A stretch of DNA of 29,822 bases, taken from NCBI GenBank assembly GCA_002345025.1, contig DDUX01000084.1:10029-39850 (forward strand). Reading direction: 5' to 3'. Position 1 is the stretch's first letter, and every line of letters begins with the position of its first letter. The position numbers were made by a program, and so were the translations under genes. Positions 14,521 to 21,640 of the stretch are shown one piece after another. The DNA comes from Candidatus Accumulibacter iunctus (GTDB lineage Bacteria > Pseudomonadota > Gammaproteobacteria > Burkholderiales > Rhodocyclaceae). A model generated the notes under the pieces. The model was not told the DNA's origin, made no database searches, and saw only the letters and a list, made by a program, of their open reading frames with translations.

Positions 14521-15404
14521 TGCGGCTCGGCTTCATCGGCTGCGGCGTGATGGGGCGACCGATGGCGCTGCACCTGTTGCGCGCCGGGTACCGGCTCGCC
14601 GTCTGGGCGCGCCGGCGCGAAGCCGCGCAGCCGCTGCTGGCGGCCGGTGCGCTCGCCTGCGCCAGCCCGGCGGCGGTTGCCGGCGAGGCCGAGGTGGTGT
14701 TCACGGTCGTCACTGCCGACGCGGACGTCGAGCAGCTTGCCTTTGCTGGCGGAGGGTTGGCAGATGGATTCGCCGCCGGCTCGATCCTGGTCGACATGAG
14801 CACCATCGCGCCGCAGACGGCGCGCTCGATCGCCAGGCGTCTGGCGGCGCAGGGCGTCGACCTGCTCGATGCGCCGGTCTCCGGCGGTGGGCAGGGTGCG
14901 ATCGCGGCCAGCCTGTCGATCATGGTCGGCGGCAAGGCGGCGGTGCTCGAGCGCGTGCGGCCACTGTTCGAGCTCCTTGGCCGTACGATCGTGCACGTTG
15001 GCGACCATGGCGCAGGACAGGTGGCGAAGGCCTGCAACCAGATGGTGATGGTGGCGACGATCCAGGCGGTTGCCGAAGCCCTGCATCTGAGCCGCGCTGC
15101 CGGTGTCGATCCGGAGCGGGTGCAGCAGGCGCTGGCTGGCGGTTCAGCGGGCAGTCGCGTGCTGCAGCTGATGGGCGGCCGGATGGTCGCGCGCGACTTC
15201 GCCGCCGGTGTCGAGGCGCGCCTGCATCACAAGGATTACGCGGTGCTGATCGCCGAGGCGCAGCGTCTCGGACTGCCCCTGCCCGTCTCGGCGCAGGTCT
15301 GCCAGCAACTCAACGCGCTGATGGCGATGGGCTGGGGGCGCTGCGACACCGCCACGCTGCTGCGCGTTCTCGAAGCGGGGCGGGCGCCGCAGACCGGCGA
15401 CTGA
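14520..15404 (+). CDS. Beta-hydroxyacid dehydrogenase (GlxR/GarR-like), tandem paralogue B
   Basis: A 294-residue paralogue of the preceding gene, aligning without gaps through at least residue 180: GCGVMG at 7-12, DAPVSGGGQGA at 118, catalytic K170 in GAGQVAKACNQ. Most differences are conservative, but GLG has become GCG at the cofactor loop and the C-terminal half differs more (RDFAAGVEARLHHKDYAVL in place of RNFKPGFKSWMHQKDM), which suggests a different substrate. The start is taken as the ATG overlapping the upstream TGA (TGATG), since the Rossmann motif begins at once; a more upstream ATG at 14397 would run through the previous gene. Tandem duplication followed by divergence is the simplest reading. 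Confidence 0.88.
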   Translation: MRLGFIGCGVMGRPMALHLLRAGYRLAVWARRREAAQPLLAAGALACASPAAVAGEAEVVFTVVTADADVEQLAFAGGGLADGFAAGSILVDMSTIAPQTARSIARRLAAQGVDLLDAPVSGGGQGAIAASLSIMVGGKAAVLERVRPLFELLGRTIVHVGDHGAGQVAKACNQMVMVATIQAVAEALHLSRAAGVDPERVQQALAGGSAGSRVLQLMGGRMVARDFAAGVEARLHHKDYAVLIAEAQRLGLPLPVSAQVCQQLNALMAMGWGRCDTATLLRVLEAGRAPQTGD

Positions 15405-15454
15405 AGCCTCGCCGGGGAATGGCCGGCGGCGGCAGGCCGGTGCCTGCGGCCGGC

Positions 15455-16243
15455 CTACTTGTCGACGAAGGCGCGCTCGATCACGTAGTCACCCTGCGCG
15501 CCAATGTAGGGTGAGACGCGGAAGCCCCGTGCGTCGAGCAGCGCGCAGCAGTCCTTGATCATCGCCGGGCTGCCGCAGACCATCGCCCGGTCGCGCGCCG
15601 GGTCGAGCGGCGGCAGGCCGATGTCGGCGAAGAGGCGGCCGCTGTCGATCAGCTGCGTGATCCGGCCCTGATGGCGAAAGGCTTCGCGGGTGACGGCAGG
15701 ATAGTAGATCAGCTTGTCGCGTAACAGCTCGCCGAAGAACTCGTGCCGCGGCAGGTCTTCACTGATGAAGCGGTGGTAGGCCAGATCTTCGATCCAGCGC
15801 ACGCCGTGGATCAGCACGACCTTCTCGAAGCGCTCGTAGGTCTCGGGATCCTGGATCAGGCTGATGAACGGCGCCAGCCCGGTGCCGGTGGCCAGCAGGT
15901 AGAGGTTCTGGCCAGGACGCAGGTCACGCAGCACCAGCGTGCCGGTCGGCTTGCGGCTGACGACGACCTCGTCGCCGACCTCCAGGTGCTGCAGCCGGGA
16001 AGTCAGCGGCCCGTCGGGTACCTTGATGCTGAAGAACTCGAGGAACTCGTCGTGGTTCGCGCTGGCGATGCTGTAGGCGCGCGTCAGCGGACGTCCCTCC
16101 TGCGGCAGCCCGAGCATGACGAACTGGCCGTTGATGAAGCGCAGGGCGGGATCGCGCGTGGTGCGGAAGCTGAACAGTCGATCAGTCCAGTGGTGGACGG
16201 AGAGGACGCGCTGTGCGGAGTAAGTGCTCATCATGTGACCCAT
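15455..16243 (-). CDS. fpr: Ferredoxin/flavodoxin--NADP+ reductase
   Basis: A 262-residue FAD enzyme of the bacterial Fpr class. FAD-binding RAYSIAS is at residues 55-61, the pyrophosphate region FFSIKVPDGPLTSRL follows, and the NADP-binding GTGLAPFISLI begins at 120; VCGSPAMI and the ending VIERAFVDK are typical of betaproteobacterial and pseudomonad Fpr. It moves electrons between NADPH and ferredoxin or flavodoxin, supporting Fe-S assembly and oxidative stress defence. In Pseudomonas fpr is induced by the LysR regulator FinR encoded next to it; here a LysR gene lies divergently in the same position. In-frame ATGs at 16243, 16234 and 16231 are all possible starts. No strong Shine-Dalgarno is seen, so the exact start is uncertain by a few codons. 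Confidence 0.93.
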   Translation of the reverse strand: MGHMMSTYSAQRVLSVHHWTDRLFSFRTTRDPALRFINGQFVMLGLPQEGRPLTRAYSIASANHDEFLEFFSIKVPDGPLTSRLQHLEVGDEVVVSRKPTGTLVLRDLRPGQNLYLLATGTGLAPFISLIQDPETYERFEKVVLIHGVRWIEDLAYHRFISEDLPRHEFFGELLRDKLIYYPAVTREAFRHQGRITQLIDSGRLFADIGLPPLDPARDRAMVCGSPAMIKDCCALLDARGFRVSPYIGAQGDYVIERAFVDK

Positions 16244-16329
16244 GGTGTGTTGCTGACCGCGTCATCGTGATGCTTTGTAGTATATTCGTAAAGCGGATTG
16301 TTTCCATAACGCTTATCTGGATAGTCGAT
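16244..16329. promoter_or_regulatory. Divergent fpr / LysR control region
   Basis: The 86-base gap between the two divergent starts is AT-rich compared with its surroundings. On the minus strand TATACT (16279-16284) fits a -10 box for fpr. A dyad ATAACGCTTAT (16306-16316), inside the upstream half relative to fpr, is a candidate LysR-type binding site. LysR regulators usually bind such shared regions and also repress their own gene. Confidence 0.55.
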
Positions 16330-17256
16330 ATGAGATTCACCTTGCGGCAGATGGCGGTTTTCGTTGCCGTTGCCCGACACGAGAACGTGTCGCGTGCGGC
16401 CGGCGACGTGTCGCTGTCGCAGTCGGCGACCAGTACGGCACTCGCCGAACTCGAACGGCTCTATGACACGCAGCTTTTCGACAGGTTCGGCAGGAGTCTG
16501 CGCCTCAACGAGCGCGGGCAGGCGCTATTGCCGCAGGCCGTCGAGTTGCTCGAACGGGCAGCGGCCATCGACAGCGTCCTCGAGGGCCGCGCTGGTTACG
16601 GCAGGCTGCGCATCGGCGCGACGCTGACGATCGGCAACTACCTTGCAACGCTGATCGTCGCCGAGTTTCTGCGCCGGCACCCGGAGAGCAGCGTGCAACT
16701 GAAGGTGCAAAACACGGCCAGCATCATCGAGCAATTGTCGCAGCACGAACTCGATCTGGGGCTGGTGGAGGGGAGTTGCCGCCATCCCGACCTGGTTGTC
16801 GAGCCATGGGTGGCAGACGAACTGGTGGTCTTCTGTTCGCCCGGACACCCTCTGGCAAAGCAGGGCAGTGCGACGATCGCCGAGTTGATGGAGCAGCCGT
16901 GGATCGTCCGCGAGACCGGTTCCGGTACCCGCGAGACGCTTGACCGGGCGTTGCACGATCATCGCGCGAACCTGCAGATCCGGCTCGAACTCGAGCACAC
17001 CGAAGCGATCAAGCGGGCCGTCGAATACGGTCTCGGCATCGGCTGCGTTTCGCGCCTCGCGCTGCTCGAAGCGTTCCGGCGCCGCAGCCTGGTGCCGATT
17101 GCCACCCCGGAACTCGATCTGCGACGCCACTTCCACTTCCTCTGGCAGCGGCGCAAGTTTCAGACCGCCGGTATGCGCGAGTTTCTTGGGCTGTGTCGAT
17201 CGCTGACGGCCGGCGTCGAGCGCAGCGACCGGATCGAGTGGCCGTTCATTCCGTAG
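16330..17256 (+). CDS. LysR-family regulator, FinR-like, divergent from fpr
   Basis: A 308-residue LysR protein starting at ATG 16330. The N-terminal winged helix-turn-helix is at about 1-60 (FTLRQMAVFVAVARHENVSR, then LSQSATSTALAELERLYDT and LFDRFGRSLRLNERG). The periplasmic-binding-protein-like effector domain occupies about 90-295 (LRIGATLTIGNYLATLIV). The long 16213 start is rejected because it would put 39 unrelated residues before the HTH and read through the fpr promoter. Position and orientation match the FinR-Fpr pair of pseudomonads, where FinR activates fpr under superoxide or sulfur-related stress; equivalence here is inferred from synteny, not shown. The sequence also resembles CysB/Cbl-unrelated 'substrate-binding LysR' members, so the effector remains open. 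Confidence 0.85.
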   Translation: MRFTLRQMAVFVAVARHENVSRAAGDVSLSQSATSTALAELERLYDTQLFDRFGRSLRLNERGQALLPQAVELLERAAAIDSVLEGRAGYGRLRIGATLTIGNYLATLIVAEFLRRHPESSVQLKVQNTASIIEQLSQHELDLGLVEGSCRHPDLVVEPWVADELVVFCSPGHPLAKQGSATIAELMEQPWIVRETGSGTRETLDRALHDHRANLQIRLELEHTEAIKRAVEYGLGIGCVSRLALLEAFRRRSLVPIATPELDLRRHFHFLWQRRKFQTAGMREFLGLCRSLTAGVERSDRIEWPFIP

Positions 17257-17360
17257 GGCGGGCTGCGAGTGGCGCGCAGGAAACGCCAGCGCACAGGACG
17301 CAAGACGGGCACTTGCCCGGTGAGGTGGGTCGGCAGGCGGCACGGCGCCATCTCTTCAGG

Positions 17361-17366
17361 TAGAAT
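17361..17366 (+). promoter_or_regulatory. Candidate -10 box for CZB-domain gene
   Basis: TAGAAT lies 41 bases before the ATG, in a short AT-richer patch of an otherwise GC-rich gap (17257-17407). No good -35 is visible at 16-18 bases. A small palindrome, CGGGCA/TGCCCG, around 17310-17325 may follow the LysR gene transcript. Confidence 0.3.
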
Positions 17367-17407
17367 CCGCCTCTAATCGGCAGGGTGGGTGCTCGAGGGA
17401 GATTCGG

Positions 17408-17791
17408 ATGGACAGGGTGCGGGACATCGGGGAAGCAATCGGCGCCCATGCGCGCTGGATGTCGGAGCTGCGGCAGGCCGTGCTCGACGCTCGCTCCGGT
17501 CCTGACGTGGAAGCGATCCGGGCCGACGACCGCTGCGATTTCGGCCAGTGGTTGTACGGCCCGCGCCTCTCGGCTGAGGACCGAGCGACCGACAGCTACG
17601 AGGAAGTGCGCCGTCTGCATGCGGAGTTTCATCAACTGGCGGCCGAGGTCATCGAGCGGGCGGCTGCCGGTGAGGCTGCCGAGGCCTACACGCTCCTCTA
17701 CGGCGAATACGTGACCCTCTCAGGCCGACTTGCGCTTGCCATGCGCGCGTGGCAGGCGCGTCTGCGGCAGGGCATCGTCGGCGACGCCTGA
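17408..17791 (+). CDS. Stand-alone CZB (chemoreceptor zinc-binding) domain protein
   Basis: A 127-residue protein consisting of almost nothing but a CZB domain. The 3His/1Cys zinc ligands are visible: H14 in HARWMSEL, C43 in RCDFGQWLYG, and H71/H75 in LHAEFHQLA. In chemoreceptors and diguanylate cyclases this domain senses zinc and, through its reactive Cys, hypochlorous acid. Here it has no methyl-accepting, GGDEF or membrane part, so it must act as a separate small cytoplasmic sensor or as an adaptor for another protein. GAGGGAGA precedes the ATG. The next gene is on the opposite strand (cyclic-nucleotide-binding protein). Stand-alone CZB proteins exist in other proteobacteria but are little studied. 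Confidence 0.85.
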   Translation: MDRVRDIGEAIGAHARWMSELRQAVLDARSGPDVEAIRADDRCDFGQWLYGPRLSAEDRATDSYEEVRRLHAEFHQLAAEVIERAAAGEAAEAYTLLYGEYVTLSGRLALAMRAWQARLRQGIVGDA

Positions 17792-17912
17792 TTCCCCTGC
17801 CGATGGTCGGTCAACGCCGGCACCGGGGGCGTACTGAACACGGTCCCGGCCCGGCCGGCGGCCGGCGGCGCCCGGAAGAGCGACCCTAAGGCCGTCGCAC
17901 GGGGCAAGCGGT

Positions 17913-18395
17913 TCAATCGCTCGTGGCAGGGGCAGCGGTGCCCGGCGAGCGTACCGCCAGATCATCGATGCAGCGCAGGCGACGGCTCAGTTCCCGGGCG
18001 AGGTTCATGACGATCAGCGTGAATGTCGGCGGATCGGACTCGTAAACCCGGAACAGGCTGCCGTTGTCCAGTGCCAGGACACGCACCGGCTCGAGCGTGC
18101 GGATGCTGGCCGAGCGGTGCTGCATGTCGATCAGCTCCATTTCGCCGAAGACATCCCCGACGCCGAGGACGGCAATTCTCTTGCCGAGAGGATCGGCGGC
18201 GGTCGGGCACGCCTTGAGAACTTCGACCGTGCCGCTGCAGATGACGAAGAGCGAGTCACCATCGTCGCCCTCGTGCACGATGACTTCGCCGGCCGCAAAC
18301 TCCTGTGGCCGCATCAACTGCATGATCGCCTGCGTCGCAGCATCGCCGACGCCGCCGAACAGTGGCTGCTGCTGCAGGAATCGGACCGTTTCCAT
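17913..18395 (-). CDS. Cyclic nucleotide-binding (Crp-like sensor) domain protein without DNA-binding domain
   Basis: A 160-residue protein from ATG 18395, chosen because GGAGAG lies at good distance and because residues upstream are not conserved-looking. It forms one cNMP-binding beta-roll: FLQQQPLFGGV, then EVIVHEGDDGDSLFVICSGT, VGDVFGEMELIDMQHRSASI. The FGEMELID...RSAS segment corresponds to the phosphate-binding cassette (FGExALL...RxAT). No helix-turn-helix follows; the C-terminus is a helix (LARELSRRLRCIDDLAV) and a short tail. Similar small proteins act as cAMP or cGMP sensors or simply as regulatory subunits of unknown partners. It is encoded downstream of the GT4 gene on the same strand, 163 bases away. 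Confidence 0.85.
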   Translation of the reverse strand: METVRFLQQQPLFGGVGDAATQAIMQLMRPQEFAAGEVIVHEGDDGDSLFVICSGTVEVLKACPTAADPLGKRIAVLGVGDVFGEMELIDMQHRSASIRTLEPVRVLALDNGSLFRVYESDPPTFTLIVMNLARELSRRLRCIDDLAVRSPGTAAPATSD

Positions 18396-18558
18396 TGCGC
18401 TCTCCGTCGCCAGGGATCGAGAACGTATTGTGCAGCGGCCGCTCGCCGAACAAAAGGAGAGCACAGCACGCGTCGGTTGCGCGTGCGAGTCCCGAGTTGC
18501 CGCGGCGCGCTCGATGCGTGGTGGCAGTGGCCACGCAGCGACGTCACTCGACGGGGTC

Positions 18559-19812
18559 TCAGGGACTGGCCGGCCCTTGTGCTGCGAGGTCGCTGACCAG
18601 CGCCACGAGGCGAGGAAGGGTGCACGAGGCGAGGTCAAAGTTGTCGACGATGTCCCGTCGCGCCTGTGCCCGCAGGGGCCAAGTGGACTCCGGGTCGGCC
18701 AGCACCGAGACGATCGTTGCCGCGAGTGCGGCGGGCGAGAAGAAATCGACCAGCAGGCCGTTGCGCCCGGTCTGCATCACCTCGCGAACGGGTGCGGTAT
18801 CGGAGGCGATCAGCGGGCAGCCACAGGACATCGCTTCGAGCAGGGACCAGGAGAGGACGAAAGGGTAGGTGAGGTACACGTGCGCACGCGACAGGCGCAG
18901 CACGTCGATGAATCGCGGGTACGGGATCTTGCCGAGGAAATGGACACGGGAGGCATCGAATCGGCCGCCGAGTTCTCGCACGTAATGCTCGCGGTAGCTG
19001 GCGCCCTCGGGTAACGGGCGCCCGTAACTGACCTCGTCACCACCGACGATCAGCACCTGCAGCCTGGGCCTCGCGGCGAGGACTGCCGGCAGTGCGCGCA
19101 TGAAGGTGTGAAAACCGCGATAGGGCTCGAGGTTTCGGGCGACGTAGGTCATCACCTCATCACCCGATCGCAGCGTGCCGCGGCCCTCGGGAAGGACGAA
19201 ACCGGCCACTTCGCCCGGGCAGACGAGATCGCTGCGTATGCCGTCGTGAATCACCTCGATGCGCTGCCGATATACTTCCGGATATTGCTCGCGCTGCCAG
19301 TGCGTCGGACTGATGCCGGCATCGCCGGCCTCGAGGCTGATCAGCTGCGTCGAGTTCCGGGCCCGGACGCGGCAGCGGTCGTCGAAGGAGCTCGGAAACT
19401 CCGGGTCAAAACCGACGTCGGAGCCGCTGCCGCGATAGAAGAATTCGAGATAGAGCAAAAGGCGGGCGGCAGGAAAGACATCCTTCAGGAACAGCGCCTC
19501 TCCCCAGGCGGGGTGGGCGCAGATCACGTCGGGGACGAAGCCGTGGCGGCGCAGTTCGAGTGCCAGCCGCGCCACCGACTGACCGCGGCGCACCGCCGCC
19601 TCGCTGCTGCGAAGGTAGTGGTGTGTCTGCCGTGAGGCACCCTGCGGCTGCGGGTAGCCAAGCAGCCGAACGCGTGGATGAAAGCCCTGGATGCGCCTGA
19701 TGCCGGCTTCCTCACCGATGGCGACGACCTCGTTGGCGGGTGAATCGGCGAGCGCCGGCGCCAGATGGCGATACTGGCCCGGGAAATTGTGGTGGACGAA
19801 GAGGATTCGCAT
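18559..19812 (-). CDS. Glycosyltransferase family 4 (GT-B fold)
   Basis: A 417-residue protein starting MRILFVHHNFPGQYRHLAPA at ATG 19812. It is a GT-B glycosyltransferase: an N-terminal acceptor-binding half (about 1-195) and a C-terminal nucleotide-sugar-binding half with VMTYVARNLEPYRGFHTFMR, LQVLIVGGDEVSYG, VHFLGKIPY and LLEAMSCGCPLIASDTAPVRE, the last being the GT4 donor-binding signature with two glutamates eight or more residues apart. HPAWGEALFLKDVFP and LLYLEFFYRGSGSDVGFDPE are features of a sub-family found next to exopolysaccharide or TPR genes, but no polysaccharide locus is present here, so donor and acceptor are unknown. An upstream long extension of the frame is not supported. 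Confidence 0.87.
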   Translation of the reverse strand: MRILFVHHNFPGQYRHLAPALADSPANEVVAIGEEAGIRRIQGFHPRVRLLGYPQPQGASRQTHHYLRSSEAAVRRGQSVARLALELRRHGFVPDVICAHPAWGEALFLKDVFPAARLLLYLEFFYRGSGSDVGFDPEFPSSFDDRCRVRARNSTQLISLEAGDAGISPTHWQREQYPEVYRQRIEVIHDGIRSDLVCPGEVAGFVLPEGRGTLRSGDEVMTYVARNLEPYRGFHTFMRALPAVLAARPRLQVLIVGGDEVSYGRPLPEGASYREHYVRELGGRFDASRVHFLGKIPYPRFIDVLRLSRAHVYLTYPFVLSWSLLEAMSCGCPLIASDTAPVREVMQTGRNGLLVDFFSPAALAATIVSVLADPESTWPLRAQARRDIVDNFDLASCTLPRLVALVSDLAAQGPASP

Positions 19813-19855
19813 TTGAGTTCCAGCTGCCCGTCGGATCGTGCTGCGTGCCCCGCCG

Positions 19856-19884
19856 ATACTACACGGGACGACGCTCCCGGTCAC
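19856..19884 (-). promoter_or_regulatory. Candidate promoter for GT4 gene
   Basis: On the minus strand GTGACC (19879-19884, four of six matches to the -35 consensus) and TAGTAT (19856-19861) are separated by 17 bases, placing a start of transcription about 37 bases before the ATG. Confidence 0.4.
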
Positions 19885-19904
19885 GGCCGGCAGCCCCGTT
19901 GCAG

Positions 19905-19910
19905 TACAAT
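19905..19910 (+). promoter_or_regulatory. Candidate -10 box directly before tadA
   Basis: TACAAT ends only eight bases before the tadA ATG, so a transcript started from it would have essentially no leader. No recognisable -35 is seen. There is also no Shine-Dalgarno sequence for tadA, which is consistent with leaderless translation. Confidence 0.4.
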
Positions 19911-19918
19911 CGCGGCGA

Positions 19919-20419
19919 ATGAACGACGAATTCTTCATGCGCGAGGCGATGTCGCTGGCACTCGCTGCCGAATGTCTCGGCGAGGTGCCGGTGGGCGCAG
20001 TCGTCGTGCGGGCGGGGGTCGTCGTCGGGCGCGGCTTCAATTCGCCGATCGGCGACCACGATCCGACGGCGCATGCGGAAATCGCAGCGTTGCGTGACGC
20101 CGCGCGCAATCTGCGCAACTACCGGCTTCCCGGGTGCGAACTGTTCGTCACGCTCGAGCCCTGCGCGATGTGTGCTGGTGCCGTCCTGCAGGCCCGACTT
20201 GCCCGCCTGGTCTACGGCGCACGCGACCCGAAGACCGGGGTGCACGGCAGCGTCGTCGATCTCTTCGCCGTCGAGCGGCTCAACCATCACACCGAGGTGG
20301 TCGGCGGCGTGCTGGCGGCAGAATGTGGGCAACTGCTGTCCGCATTCTTTGCCGAACGGCGTCGGCGCAGCGAAGGTGGACCCGAGGGTGGATGTGTACA
20401 TCGAGATCTCGATCGCTAG
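19919..20419 (+). CDS. tadA: tRNA-specific adenosine-34 deaminase TadA
   Basis: A 166-residue zinc deaminase started at ATG 19919 (MNDEFFMREAMSLALAAECL, the usual TadA opening). The zinc and proton-shuttle motif is complete: THAHAEI-type sequence TAHAEIAALRDAARN with the catalytic His-Ala-Glu, and PCAMCAGAVL supplying the two cysteines. RLVYGARDPKTG and the substrate-binding NHHTEVVGGVLAAECGQLLSAFF follow as in the family. It converts A34 to inosine in tRNA-Arg(ACG), needed to read CGC and CGA. Length fits TadA (about 150-170). Its last 32 bases overlap the next gene in another frame, so the L,D-transpeptidase is probably translationally coupled. Confidence 0.96.
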   Translation: MNDEFFMREAMSLALAAECLGEVPVGAVVVRAGVVVGRGFNSPIGDHDPTAHAEIAALRDAARNLRNYRLPGCELFVTLEPCAMCAGAVLQARLARLVYGARDPKTGVHGSVVDLFAVERLNHHTEVVGGVLAAECGQLLSAFFAERRRRSEGGPEGGCVHRDLDR

Positions 20420-20876
20420 GCAGACCCTGAGGCTCGTCGACGACTCCGGGACGACCGTGTGCAGCTACTCGGTGTCGACGGCGACGCGCGGCGTCGGCGA
20501 ACGGAAAGGGAGTTTCTGCACGCCGCGGGGAAGGCATCTGATCCGCGCCAAGATCGGTGCCAATCAGCCACCGAACACGGTGTTCATCGGCCGTCGGCCC
20601 AGTGGTGAGGTCTATTCGCGCGAATTGGCCGAGCGCTTTCCGAAGCGCGACTGGATCCTGACGAGAATCCTCTGGCTGTCCGGCTGCGAGCCTGGCCGCA
20701 ACCGGCTGGGCGAAGTCGATACCATGCGCCGCTACGTCTACATCCACGGCAGTCCGGACACGGCGCCGATGGGTCGGCCTGGATCGATCGGCTGCATCCG
20801 CATGCGCAATGCCGACATCGTCGAGCTTTTCGAGCTGGTGCCGCCTTATACGCCGGTCAACATCAGCGAGGACTGA
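20388..20876 (+). CDS. L,D-transpeptidase (YkuD) family protein lacking a signal peptide
   Basis: A 162-residue protein that is almost entirely a YkuD catalytic domain. The active-site signature is HGSPDTAPMGRPGSIGCIRM, with the catalytic Cys and the expected His, Ser-Ile-Gly-Cys and Arg. The domain starts within the first residues (VYIEISIARQTLRL), leaving no room for a signal peptide or membrane anchor; GTG codons at 20376, 20388 and 20394 are all possible starts and all overlap tadA. Family members cross-link peptidoglycan or attach proteins to it in the periplasm, but this one would stay in the cytoplasm unless exported by another route. Its 3' end overlaps the convergent NRDE gene by 31 bases. 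A missing upstream exon-like part is not seen in other frames. Confidence 0.88.
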   Translation: MDVYIEISIARQTLRLVDDSGTTVCSYSVSTATRGVGERKGSFCTPRGRHLIRAKIGANQPPNTVFIGRRPSGEVYSRELAERFPKRDWILTRILWLSGCEPGRNRLGEVDTMRRYVYIHGSPDTAPMGRPGSIGCIRMRNADIVELFELVPPYTPVNISED

Positions 20877-21628
20877 AAGCGCTCGCAAACCTCGCCAGTC
20901 GGGGTGGCAGCAGCGCCGTAACTGCGTTCGTGGAGGCTGACCAGACCATCGCGCCGTCGGCTCAGCAGCGTCGAGGCGCGCGTTCCGTAGTGTTCGGAGC
21001 TGACGAAGACGGCCGAGAGGATGCGTTCCCACTCGATCGGGACGCCGGTTTCCGGCAGGTGGGAATCAGGAACGATCTCCCGGTCGGCGAGCAGCGCGAA
21101 GAATGGCGTTGGTTCCGGCAGTGTCCGCAGCGCCGCGGCAAAGGCGGCCCTGGCGCTTGCCAGCTTCGGCCAGGGCGTGTCGAGCAGGTGGTTGGAAAGG
21201 CCATAGATGCCGGGTGTCAGCCAGCGCAGCTCGGCGTCTTGACGGTTGCTGCAGTAACCTAGCCGGTCAGCGTCGCCGACGAAGAGATTGAAGCCGTTGT
21301 ATTCGCCGGCCTGGGCCGCGACTTCGGCGAGGTAGTTTTTCGGCGTCGCCCGGCCGACGAGGAAATCGGCCACCAGAGCGCCGCGCGAGCGCGTATCCGG
21401 GTGCTGCCTGCCGCCTTCCCGATAGTTGGTCAGGGCTGCAAAACGCTGCTCGCGGCTGACGCCGAGCCAGGTGCCGCCGGCTTCCAGATCGCGCCCGGCG
21501 AGCACCTGCGGCGCATCGTGCCAGAACGCAGCGGGCGCCGACGGACGCGCGAAGAACTCGTCACGGTTCGCTGCGACGACCAGTGGATAGTCCGGGTGCA
21601 CCTGCCAGGCGAGCAGGATCAGGCACAT
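20846..21628 (-). CDS. NRDE / TANGO2 family protein
   Basis: A 260-residue protein of the NRDE (TANGO2, Ser/Thr-rich T10 in DGCR region) family. It starts MCLILLAWQV and has the name-giving motif N21-R22-D23-E24 in VVAANRDEFFARPS, then LAGRDLEAGGTWLGVS, ALTNYREG, SRGALVADFL, and YNGFNLFVGD, all typical. The invariant Cys2 gives it an N-terminal nucleophile (Ntn) hydrolase-like look. Recent work links some TANGO2 proteins to haem or acyl-CoA handling, but the bacterial role is unsettled. The ATG is followed directly by the conserved region, so the start is reliable. It lies 12 bases downstream of ygfZ on the same strand and overlaps the convergent L,D-transpeptidase gene. Confidence 0.9.
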   Translation of the reverse strand: MCLILLAWQVHPDYPLVVAANRDEFFARPSAPAAFWHDAPQVLAGRDLEAGGTWLGVSREQRFAALTNYREGGRQHPDTRSRGALVADFLVGRATPKNYLAEVAAQAGEYNGFNLFVGDADRLGYCSNRQDAELRWLTPGIYGLSNHLLDTPWPKLASARAAFAAALRTLPEPTPFFALLADREIVPDSHLPETGVPIEWERILSAVFVSSEHYGTRASTLLSRRRDGLVSLHERSYGAAATPTGEVCERFQSSLMLTGV

Positions 21629-21640
21629 CGTCGCCCTCGG

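Noticed and set aside
17792..17912. GC-rich inverted segment (around GGCCCGGCCGGCGGCCGGC) between CZB and cNMP genes as a bidirectional terminator
   Set aside because: Self-complementary, but without T-runs on either strand; composition alone can produce it.
18396..18638. N-terminal 81-residue extension of the cNMP-binding protein
   Set aside because: Low-complexity, no similarity to the fold, and a good ribosome site exists directly before ATG 18395.
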